DNA from: Chlamydiota bacterium
GTDB taxonomy: Bacteria; Auribacterota; UBA3054; B51-G9
Length of the DNA: 15,613 nt
Direction: 5' to 3'
NCBI GenBank assembly: GCA_030596365.1
Contig: JAUVKG010000021.1
Location: forward strand, 1 to 15,613
The translations under genes were made by a program, and so were the position numbers. The notes below the pieces were generated by a model. That model saw nothing but the letters and a program-made list of their open reading frames with translations. It was not told the DNA's origin and searched no databases. Below, piece by piece: positions 7,097-14,531 of the stretch. Numbering within the stretch: position 1 is the stretch's first letter; each line of letters starts with the position of its first letter.

Positions 7097-10000
7097 TTAT
7101 CTTACGGAGGTCCTTTCCAGCTCATGAATTTTCACATTCCCGTTTTCCTGTCTGTCGGCATTAATTACAAATCGTTTTATTCGCGTTGCAATAACCGAAT
7201 CGAAATCCGGAATTATTTTTTCTTTAGAAAGATTATCTTTAAGCAATTGCGCTTCGACTTCGACAGTAAAAAATGTTGAGTCAAGAGCGATAATATTAAC
7301 ACATCTTTCGAAAATATCAGGTGTCATTGTTTTAACCTTCAATATATCTCCAAGATTCCGATACGGTTTCAAAGTTTTTTTGCCATTTCTATCAAGACCT
7401 TCATAAATATTATTTGCAAGTTTGGAACTAATTCCAGGTAAACTTGCAAGTAAACGTGGTTGAGCAGTATTAATGTTTACTCTTCCGGTAACCGGAACCG
7501 GAGTAACAACAGCATAATTAAACCATGCGATACCAGTTTGTTTACCACCTGATCCGGTCATTGCTTTACCGGTTTTATCTTCTATATTTCTTTCTGCAAC
7601 ATTATGAGCGGTCAATTTGATTTTGATGCTTCCGTCCCCCGAAATATTTTCCGGTTTAATTTTACCCGCGTTAAAAGAATCTTGTTTACCGTACTGACCG
7701 CGTTTTTTCAACATATCGAATTCTTTAGTCATGTAATTCCAAAGTTCAACATCAATTGACGCGTTATTATTTTCTTCGAGAAATTCTGTTGTGTCGATTG
7801 CATCATTAAGACCGTGAATATACAGGTCATAAGTTCCAGAATAAGGTATTGCGTTTTCCCATGTCCACGTGGCTGCCTTACCACTTTTTCTTGTATAGCA
7901 CATTGGGGTGGCATAACCCGGGCCGATAGAGAATTTATTACCAATGTTTGGTTTCAAAGCTTTCCGATTTGGAGATGAGCGGGGAATATCGCCGGTACTT
8001 TTTTCAGAAAGCATAAGTGTATTTTTAGAATTAGAAATGATGGGATATTTCTCACCACGCAACGGACCTGTAAGAAAACGAAGAGCTTGCCCCGCCCATT
8101 TATTTAACTTCCATTCCCCGGATTTAGCTTGTATGGATCTTAAAGAAGATCTCGCGACTTCACCATAAGCTTTATTCCATCCTACCTGTGTAACATTGCC
8201 AAGACAGGATTCAAGTCGAATATGCGATGATGACATATATTTTGAAAGCGAGCTGAGAGCAGAAACACCTTTAGAAATATCTCCGCTACCGCCAAGTCGT
8301 TCGAAATCATTACCTGTAGAGATATTACGAGCTTCGCCCACGCTGCAAAACGGTCCGTTTTTAATAAAGAATTTATCATTATGATGAGTTCTCATAGCGC
8401 GATTTTCGGCTTTATTTTCAGTACCGCCGATTGAAGGTTTTTGCCTTTTAATCCATGTGTTTTTTGTGGGGTCAATCTTTTCTGTAGTAACATCAAGTTC
8501 ATCAACTTCAACTTTACCATAATCAACAGTTCTTGCGCACACCTGATCATATTCATTTTTTAAAGTTAAAGAAACAATACCTCCGCTATGCGGTAATCCA
8601 ATAACCATAATAGATTTCCCGACAAGTTTCCCGCTTTGAATATCTTTATCATTGCCGATAGGTCTGATAAAGATTTCATTTTCTTTAAAGATGAAATAAG
8701 ACAATACCGGAGCGAAAAGATTATTCCATGAATCGGGATCATCCGCATTTTCTTTATCAACGAATTTAATAGTTTCGAGATTAAAAATTTCTTTATCCAG
8801 ACCTTTATCATCAATGATAATAGAATAGCCCCATCTGTTTTTATTAGGACCTTCGCCATAAGAATTTCTTGTGCTTTTAATTTTATAAGTTACACCCCAG
8901 TTCTGTTCATCCATTTGGAATACCGGGATTTGTTCATCAGCTGAAGAGCCCCATTTATTATCCGCGTTACCATAGTTTGAGTCAAATAATTCTTTATCAT
9001 TTACAAGATAAAAATGTCCTCTCGGCTGAACAACCGGATTGTTATCTACAATTCCGCGCCTTAATTTTTGATCATAATATTCCGTACTGCGAATTCTTCC
9101 AATTTGAGTTGCAAGACTTCCCGTGTTACAAATTACTCTCCAGTTTGCAAGTGAAATAGGTGTTGCAGACGCGTTATACATTTCAATAACTTCGGGTGCA
9201 GTTACTCTGAAATATGAAACATACTGTTTATTATCGCCCTGTCTTTTAACATCAGGAGAAGACGTCAGCATAATTTCCATCCATCCGCCACTTTTAGTTC
9301 TAATTGGTTTGCCATCGTTACAAACCCACTGTCGTGTTAAATCCTCATCACTGGTATATTTACCATTAATATTTCCTGATACTCCAAGGTCATCAGGATA
9401 GCCTCTTGTATAACGATTTTTTGACGGACGTCCAATTGCAATTTTAAAATATTTTCCCGCAGTTGGCCGTCGGGCACGGAGTAAATAAGATCTGTTAGCT
9501 TTGTCAACACATGCGATAGGATAACCCGGGCTCCACGCGTTTATTGTAACACTTAAATCATAATCGTTAGTCATGCCTGCAAGAGTCATACGCGACTCAA
9601 AATTTTCACCTGAATAATATTCTTTTTTACTAATTGTAATTGAGTCCTGATCACCTGATAATATTTTGAAACAACCTATTGAATGCTGAGTTTTCGGGTC
9701 TTCAAGATTGTCTGACCATTGATAAACCATAGCCAAAGAATTTCTGAAATAATTTTCCGGAAACTTTGGTCGTTCGCCATCTCTTCTGCCAAGTTTCCCC
9801 AACACTTTCAAAAGATTTTTGTGCAGACTTTCCAGTGACCTTGAATCGCCAATGACAGCGCCCGGAGTATTCCATCTGCTCCATGTTTTATTGCCCGGTA
9901 GATTTACCGGAAGGGGTTGTCTGATTAAAGGTGTTATTTTAGTAACTTTGCCGTATTTACCAATAGTTTTTGGAAAATCTATCGTTACATTACTGCCGAT

Positions 10001-11329
10001 TTTAAGATTTCCAATATTTTTATTTTTGTTAATTCTCCAAGCTCTACGCGGATCAATTATATAAGAATTCTGTGGGTCATCAGGTTGAGCGTCATAAATC
10101 ATATCAACAAAATAAAACATTCTCTTTCCATCCGCGCTACCGCAATTATCAATCCAATAATCTTTATCATTATCTAACCAGGGAGCAAATGCATAAGACG
10201 GATCAACGGAATATGTTTCATCATTAGCGAGAATTTCATTAAAACATATTGCCTCAACACCGTAAGTTGAACCGAGAGTTGAAAGCACGTGATTTTCATC
10301 CCGATAATCAATTAAATTTGCCGCAAGCTGCATTTGTTTTGCTGAATCCGGCTCAAAAGGCGAATCAGCATTAGCTCTTATCAATAAATTTCTGCATTCA
10401 CGAGTTGTCATGCAGTTAATGTCAGATGGAAACTTATTCGGTAATGTTGGAGATCCGGGCATATCACAAGAATATATTGTTGCCATTTGCGGAATTTCAC
10501 GCCTCATTAGAGTTTGAACGTCCGGTGATAATTTATTTTTATCGTCTATTAATATATTCATAAGTTCAGTCATACCGCTGAATTTTCTGTCATCGCCTTT
10601 TAAATGTTCCGCTGAATATTCTTTCGGATCATTAATGCCTTCGTCTTCTTCATCAATGATACCATTAGCATTGTTATCAATTCCGTCAGCCATCAGTATT
10701 AAATTATTTTGATCATCATCACCCCACATACCCGGAAGTTTATTTTTACCATAGCGGAAATCAATAAGTTTTTTTGCGATTTTAGCGTGGACGCCAAGAG
10801 CGCGCGGCAAGACAATTTCACCGGTATCCCATCCTGTACCTTTAGAATTTTTTAAAAGAAACGCTTTTTGAACATTCACCTTCGCCGCTTCGTCTTCAAT
10901 TCGAATTCTGTATCTGCCTATTATTTTCCCCGTGGCATCTTTCATAATCATCCACTGACTTTTACCTTTTCCGGAAGTTGATTGTAAAAAATCTTCCGCT
11001 ATATTGGAAATCTTATCCTTGCTATTCGAGTTCATTTCATCAACAGTGAGCAATGCCTTTGCGTATTCAAGTCCTGAATTAACAAGCATATCCAACTGCT
11101 GTGAATTTATATTGGCTTTGCTTTGCTTGCTTTCAATATTCATCAAAGTCGTAAAAGAAGCAGCCATTATCGCAAGCACAACAAGTATTGCCAGAACGGC
11201 AACAAGAGCGATACCGGAGTAATCCGTGATCCGTGGCCCGTGGTCCGAGATCCGTAATCCGTGATCCGTGGTCCGTGGTCCGTGGTCCGTGACCCGTAGT
11301 TTATTGTCTTTAGATTTCTGATTGCTCAT
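7097..11329 (-). CDS. GspK-like minor pseudopilin, giant form (1410 residues)
   Basis: GspK caps the pseudopilus tip of type II secretion systems. The prepilin site is Gly39 followed by IALVAVLAILVVLAIMAASF; there is no Glu at mature position 5, as in GspK. A GspK-style region follows (RIRIEDEAAKVNVQ, about 141-153). An acidic calcium-binding-like loop, DGIDNNANGIIDEEDEG, is at 215-231. NEILAND (364-370) and VIEMYNASATPISLANWRV (near 705-725) look like parts of a lamin-tail domain. A beta-rich domain begins near 1140 (ATWTWENAIPYSGTYDLYIHG), and a helix-hairpin-helix, VNINTAQPRLLASLPGISSKLANNI, is at 1284-1308. Typical GspK has about 300-350 residues. No other secretion gene is in the window. 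The 38-residue leader contains a DHGPRIT repeat made by a heptamer array. The gene starts 31 bases after the glycosidase gene, so the two are probably one transcript. Confidence 0.8.
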   Translation of the reverse strand: MSNQKSKDNKLRVTDHGPRTTDHGLRISDHGPRITDYSGIALVAVLAILVVLAIMAASFTTLMNIESKQSKANINSQQLDMLVNSGLEYAKALLTVDEMNSNSKDKISNIAEDFLQSTSGKGKSQWMIMKDATGKIIGRYRIRIEDEAAKVNVQKAFLLKNSKGTGWDTGEIVLPRALGVHAKIAKKLIDFRYGKNKLPGMWGDDDQNNLILMADGIDNNANGIIDEEDEGINDPKEYSAEHLKGDDRKFSGMTELMNILIDDKNKLSPDVQTLMRREIPQMATIYSCDMPGSPTLPNKFPSDINCMTTRECRNLLIRANADSPFEPDSAKQMQLAANLIDYRDENHVLSTLGSTYGVEAICFNEILANDETYSVDPSYAFAPWLDNDKDYWIDNCGSADGKRMFYFVDMIYDAQPDDPQNSYIIDPRRAWRINKNKNIGNLKIGSNVTIDFPKTIGKYGKVTKITPLIRQPLPVNLPGNKTWSRWNTPGAVIGDSRSLESLHKNLLKVLGKLGRRDGERPKFPENYFRNSLAMVYQWSDNLEDPKTQHSIGCFKILSGDQDSITISKKEYYSGENFESRMTLAGMTNDYDLSVTINAWSPGYPIACVDKANRSYLLRARRPTAGKYFKIAIGRPSKNRYTRGYPDDLGVSGNINGKYTSDEDLTRQWVCNDGKPIRTKSGGWMEIMLTSSPDVKRQGDNKQYVSYFRVTAPEVIEMYNASATPISLANWRVICNTGSLATQIGRIRSTEYYDQKLRRGIVDNNPVVQPRGHFYLVNDKELFDSNYGNADNKWGSSADEQIPVFQMDEQNWGVTYKIKSTRNSYGEGPNKNRWGYSIIIDDKGLDKEIFNLETIKFVDKENADDPDSWNNLFAPVLSYFIFKENEIFIRPIGNDKDIQSGKLVGKSIMVIGLPHSGGIVSLTLKNEYDQVCARTVDYGKVEVDELDVTTEKIDPTKNTWIKRQKPSIGGTENKAENRAMRTHHNDKFFIKNGPFCSVGEARNISTGNDFERLGGSGDISKGVSALSSLSKYMSSSHIRLESCLGNVTQVGWNKAYGEVARSSLRSIQAKSGEWKLNKWAGQALRFLTGPLRGEKYPIISNSKNTLMLSEKSTGDIPRSSPNRKALKPNIGNKFSIGPGYATPMCYTRKSGKAATWTWENAIPYSGTYDLYIHGLNDAIDTTEFLEENNNASIDVELWNYMTKEFDMLKKRGQYGKQDSFNAGKIKPENISGDGSIKIKLTAHNVAERNIEDKTGKAMTGSGGKQTGIAWFNYAVVTPVPVTGRVNINTAQPRLLASLPGISSKLANNIYEGLDRNGKKTLKPYRNLGDILKVKTMTPDIFERCVNIIALDSTFFTVEVEAQLLKDNLSKEKIIPDFDSVIATRIKRFVINADRQENGNVKIHELERTSVR
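11223..11299. repeat. Heptamer array inside the pseudopilin leader
   Basis: On the minus strand, eleven 7-bp units close to YCACGGA (variants CTACGGG, TTACGGA, TCTCGGA, CCACGGG) run without a break. Seven bases is not a multiple of three, so translation gives a 21-bp, seven-residue period of the type DHGPRIT in residues 11-36. No start codon occurs in frame between Met1 and the prepilin cleavage site, so the repeat must be translated if the leader is used. Confidence 0.9.
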
Positions 11330-11360
11330 TTTACTGTTGAATATTGAATCAAAATAGGAA

Positions 11361-13946
11361 CTATTTTCGTAAAGTAATAACTGCTGCCAAAAAGAATATT
11401 AGAGCCGATAAAACCGGTTCAGGAATAAGATTTATTATTGATATATCATCTATTAAGACTGTATTATCAGGACCGGCAACAGATTCAAATTGCAAAATAG
11501 TTGATGTAGATGTTGCGGTAAAATATAAATTAGTGTGGTAATATGTTGTTTGTGAAATTATATTAGTATCATCGTGAATTAATAATCCACCAATTTCAGT
11601 TTGCAAATGCGGTGAATTTCCGGGTCGCGCGTTGTAATAATATGACAATTTATAATTATAACCAACTTCTAAGCCGGTAATAGTTTGGCTTGCTCCGCAG
11701 CCATTAACAATATACATACAAAACTTTCCTTGTGGAATATTTAGAGTTCCGCTATAAGGATTACCGCTCCAACCTAATCCATACCATGAAACAGGTTCCC
11801 ATCCGGTTATTAATTTTGGATTAAACACTTGTCCAAGATTATTAACGTTTGTCATAACACCTGTTGCTTCAAACCCTGGATTTTTAATAACGACTTCATT
11901 TGCATCTCTTTGAATAATAACAATTCCGTCAAAAAGAGCGGTTCTGTCATTATCTATTCCATCATCAAGATTTTTTAAAATAAGGCTGCTGCTGTTTGTG
12001 TACGGAATAAAAACGAGATTAGTATAATAATATGGTTCGGTTAAACTGCCTGATGATTCTACAGAGCTCAGATTAGTAACACGCATTAATTCTTGTGTTC
12101 CAAAATACGCGGCAATATTACAGTTAGAAGTTGCTGCACGAACATTATATCTAAACTGCAGCCAATATTGTTTATTAGTTTCCATTGCAAAAATATCTTG
12201 AGATATCTGACCTGTCTTATGAATATAAGCCACAGCATCGAGATCTGGCCGCAGCCCATTATCAGAAAAAACCAAACCTGTATCAACCCCGCATGTTCCG
12301 AAACACGACCAATTATCTAGAGGGACAGGAGATTCAAAGCTCGGGTTAAGGATTTCCATTACCGGTATTTTATTTAGAATAAGGATCCAATCATCTTTAG
12401 ACGGTCTTTCCGGCAGCAAAATTCTTTTATTATTAACAAGGAATGTAGTTTGTAAGTTTTCTTTTTCACCTGTTCTTGGATTTAAGAACGCTGCTTTATA
12501 TTTATCTCCATTTGTCAGACCGGTAAGAGATGCATAGAAATTAATATACGTATCCGGGAAATAAATAACAAACAATTTATTTCCATCGGCTTTTACAGGT
12601 ATCTCCTGATTAATGCTAGAATCAATAACATTTAATTTCGGCTCAAGTTTCCACCATTCACAAGATTCATAAATAGACTTTAATATTTTCATCTGATAGC
12701 CGCCTGGTCTAATTAACGCGTTGCTCCAGATTGTTATAGTGCCCCACTCTTCAAATGTATGGTCGTCTTCATTTTGAGTTGGATACCAAAGTCCATGAGA
12801 ACCATAAGTATAACCAAATGATCCGAATTGGATCGCGCGATAAGCTACTTCACGAACATCAGCCGCGTTATAATTACGGATACCTTCATATCGACATTCA
12901 GATTCCAACATTGGTTTATATAAATTGCTGAAATAAATATCGGTATAAAGAGTGGATGGCGGTATAGCCGGTTCATGAGCGCCCTGAAGCATAATAAAAT
13001 CATACCAGCTTTCATTCCACGCCTGCCGATGTTCGCCTGCGTACCACCATGGATGAACAGTCATTGCTCTTTTATAAGGGTCTGTATTTTTAATATATTG
13101 TCCTAAACTCAAAGCTTTGCTTACCCATCCCGGGACATTATTTTGATTGTATTCGCCGCAGATCAGAAAAGTTACAGCATGAGCACTATATCTTGCTATT
13201 GCGTAATCCCATAATTTTTCCCACTCTAAAAGAGTTAAGCCATCCATTCCGGAATGAAAAGTGAGGCCAAAGACTACTACTATTCCGTTTTCATTAGCAT
13301 AATCAATATATCTATCAACTTCTTTCCAATATTCAGGATCAATTTCTCCCTGCTTAATTAGCGCTCTTGGATCGCTGCCATTTATAGAGCCTAAAAATGC
13401 CCATTGAACTATTGAATAATCCTGTGTTGTTCTTGTGTCAATACATTTTTTATAACACGTCTCAAACGGCATTAAACTTGAAGGACAAAACCACCATGTA
13501 TCACCAAGCCAGAAGAAAGGTGTGCCATCGGTATAAGTAAGATAACGTTTGTTTGCACTGACCTTTAATATACCGCCATGTTGTCGAAGAGGGTTATCAC
13601 TTTGCACACAAATAACTTCAAAAGAACTTGTATGATTATTTAGTCCGGCATCAGGAATTGAAGAAGTAATATAATTCCAAACTCCTGTAGAAGTAGGAAA
13701 TAAACGTATTGCCCATTGGTTTTCGCCATTCCAAAAAGCTGAATTTGTTGTTATTTCACCATTAGGTCCGTTAAAAATGGCATTCATTTGAACCTGTGAA
13801 TAATTTGTGTATTGCTGCTGTGCTTCAAATGTAAGAGTTACAACATCGTAAATTCCATTTGTCATTATAGCGCTTGCCGTGTTAACAACAAAAGCAAACA
13901 AAGTAAATATTAAGATTAGATTATATTTTACGTTTATAAATTTCAT
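11361..13946 (-). CDS. Secreted GH140-like (DUF4038) glycoside hydrolase with PEP-CTERM anchor
   Basis: This is an 861-residue exported glycosidase. A signal peptide covers residues 1-26. Residues 28-115 look like a DUF5060-type beta-sandwich. The DUF4038/GH140-like TIM barrel spans about 120-435, with TPFFWLGDTWW (142-152), LICGEYN (261-267) and PMLESE (345-350). Glu265 and Glu348 or Glu350 are candidate catalytic residues by position on the barrel strands; this is inference. A small beta domain at 440-527, with LNPRTGE, resembles the C-terminal domain usual after DUF4038. Two jelly-roll modules of carbohydrate-binding type follow, starting NPSFESP (534-540) and NPGFEAT (689-695) and ending DGIVIIQ and DDISIINL. 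IPEP at 841-844, a hydrophobic stretch and LRK form the PEP-CTERM signal. GH140 includes apiosidases acting on rhamnogalacturonan II, which would suit a nearby rhamnosidase, but the substrate is not determined. Confidence 0.85.
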   Translation of the reverse strand: MKFINVKYNLILIFTLFAFVVNTASAIMTNGIYDVVTLTFEAQQQYTNYSQVQMNAIFNGPNGEITTNSAFWNGENQWAIRLFPTSTGVWNYITSSIPDAGLNNHTSSFEVICVQSDNPLRQHGGILKVSANKRYLTYTDGTPFFWLGDTWWFCPSSLMPFETCYKKCIDTRTTQDYSIVQWAFLGSINGSDPRALIKQGEIDPEYWKEVDRYIDYANENGIVVVFGLTFHSGMDGLTLLEWEKLWDYAIARYSAHAVTFLICGEYNQNNVPGWVSKALSLGQYIKNTDPYKRAMTVHPWWYAGEHRQAWNESWYDFIMLQGAHEPAIPPSTLYTDIYFSNLYKPMLESECRYEGIRNYNAADVREVAYRAIQFGSFGYTYGSHGLWYPTQNEDDHTFEEWGTITIWSNALIRPGGYQMKILKSIYESCEWWKLEPKLNVIDSSINQEIPVKADGNKLFVIYFPDTYINFYASLTGLTNGDKYKAAFLNPRTGEKENLQTTFLVNNKRILLPERPSKDDWILILNKIPVMEILNPSFESPVPLDNWSCFGTCGVDTGLVFSDNGLRPDLDAVAYIHKTGQISQDIFAMETNKQYWLQFRYNVRAATSNCNIAAYFGTQELMRVTNLSSVESSGSLTEPYYYTNLVFIPYTNSSSLILKNLDDGIDNDRTALFDGIVIIQRDANEVVIKNPGFEATGVMTNVNNLGQVFNPKLITGWEPVSWYGLGWSGNPYSGTLNIPQGKFCMYIVNGCGASQTITGLEVGYNYKLSYYYNARPGNSPHLQTEIGGLLIHDDTNIISQTTYYHTNLYFTATSTSTILQFESVAGPDNTVLIDDISIINLIPEPVLSALIFFLAAVITLRK

Positions 13947-13961
13947 AAGTTTTGTAAATAC

Positions 13962-13985
13962 TGCTTCTTCAGTAAAAAAGAAGCA
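13962..13985. repeat. Hairpin just upstream of the glycosidase gene
   Basis: TGCTTCTT, an 8-base loop, AAGAAGCA: a perfect 8-bp stem 16-39 bases upstream of the ATG at 13946. If transcribed, it lies in the 5' leader and could affect translation or stability. Confidence 0.55.
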
Positions 13986-13994
13986 TATATTTCA

Positions 13995-14007
13995 GCCCTG
14001 AAAGGGC
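13995..14007. repeat. Short GC hairpin GCCCT-GAA-AGGGC
   Basis: A perfect 5-bp GC-rich stem with a GAA loop, in the leader of the glycosidase gene. It is too short to assign a role. Confidence 0.5.
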
Positions 14008-14059
14008 GACATTATAATAGTCCCGCTGGGGCAAGTTTTAACAGTTTTATGAGAACCTG

Positions 14060-14099
14060 CCTTTTCGAGCGTCGTCTAATTAGACGGCGCTCGAAAAGG
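14060..14099. repeat. 40-bp near-perfect palindrome of back-to-back terminal repeats
   Basis: CCTTTTCGA, GCGTCGT, CTAATTAG, ACGGCGC, TCGAAAAGG. The halves are reverse complements apart from one mismatched pair in the seven-base spacers. The right half is the left end of element B; the left half faces outward as a solo terminal repeat. Confidence 0.85.
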
Positions 14100-14127
14100 T
14101 GTTATGTAAAATTTACATTCCCGAATT

Positions 14128-14172
14128 CCCCTCCTTACAAAGGAGGGGTGCGCTTTAGCGTGGGGTGGTTCT
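14128..14172. repeat. Left nested arm of element B
   Basis: A 9-bp stem CCCCTCCTT-ACA-AAGGAGGGG (14128-14148), then a mini-hairpin CGCT-TT-AGCG (14151-14160), then GGGGTGGTTCT (14162-14172). Confidence 0.8.
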
Positions 14173-14267
14173 CATTTCAACAAAACATTATTTCTCAAAA
14201 AAATAACTAAATCTTATCCTAATTGGGAAGTTCGCGCCCATTTTCACAAAAAATATTTGCTAATGCA

Positions 14268-14312
14268 AGAACCACCCCGGCCTATCGGCCACCCCTCCTT
14301 GGTAAGGAGGGG
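14268..14312. repeat. Right nested arm of element B
   Basis: This is the inverted copy of the arm at 14128-14172: AGAACCACCCC (14268-14278), a mini-hairpin GGCC-TATC-GGCC (14279-14290), and the stem CCCCTCCTT-GGT-AAGGAGGGG (14292-14312). The outer blocks match the left arm but the mini-hairpin sequence is different. Confidence 0.8.
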
Positions 14313-14416
14313 AGTTTTTTCGTCAGACCCTTTTCGATCCGGCTCTAATTAGCATCAAGTCACAAGCTATAGTTTCCTTTCAATACTTAACATTCAGTTT
14401 GCATTACTAAATTTAA

Positions 14417-14446
14417 TTCATAAAAAGCACACGTGCTTTTTATGAA
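14417..14446. terminator. Candidate terminator hairpin after the upstream PEP-CTERM gene
   Basis: A perfect 13-bp stem (TTCATAAAAAGCA, loop CACG, then its complement) lies 86-115 bases past the stop codon at 14532. On either strand the GC core has A residues before and T residues after it within the stem, as in bidirectional intrinsic terminators. The T tract is only five bases and is inside the stem, so this is tentative. Confidence 0.45.
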
Positions 14447-14531
14447 ACAAATTTCCTTCGATAATAAATGATAAATGTCATAGCGATAGCGAAGATCCCG
14501 GCCCCAAAGGACGTCGGGAATAAATTGTTAG

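Larger units (their letters stand above)
14076..14352. mobile_element. MITE-like non-coding element B, same family as element A
   Basis: The ends are inverted copies of CTAATTAG, seven bases, TCGAAAAGG (14076-14099 and 14329-14352); the seven-base spacers here differ (ACGGCGC and AGCCGGA). Nested arms at 14128-14172 and 14268-14312 match as inverted repeats, with an AT-rich centre of about 95 bases and no ORF. Element A has the same order of parts but different arm sequence. No transposase is present. The 3' part (9-bp stem at 14292-14312, then AGTTTTTT) would resemble an intrinsic terminator for plus-strand transcription, but no plus-strand gene exists here. Confidence 0.65.
13947..14531. 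other. Gene-free spacer of 585 bases
   Basis: I find no gene or RNA gene here. The spacer carries, left to right, two small hairpins, a 40-bp palindrome, element B and a strong A/T-flanked hairpin. It separates the upstream PEP-CTERM gene from the glycosidase gene, so a promoter for the latter is expected here; I could not assign one with confidence. Confidence 0.7.

Noticed and set aside
7729..12320. Many 60-100 codon ORFs inside the pseudopilin and glycosidase genes
   Set aside because: They overlap long genes with clear domains and have no independent support.
14011..14016. Minus-strand TATAAT as a -10 box for the glycosidase gene
   Set aside because: The hexamer is exact, but no credible -35 box lies 16-18 bases upstream, and AT-rich spacers give such matches by chance.
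14292..14320. Intrinsic terminator (9-bp stem followed by AGTTTTTT) on the plus strand
   Set aside because: There is no plus-strand gene to terminate, and the same stem recurs as a structural part of element B without the T run.
14060..14352. Integron attC site or REP/RAYT element
   Set aside because: The palindrome lacks the attC core and bulge pattern, there is no GTAG-type tetranucleotide and single conserved stem as in REPs, and no integrase or RAYT gene is present.
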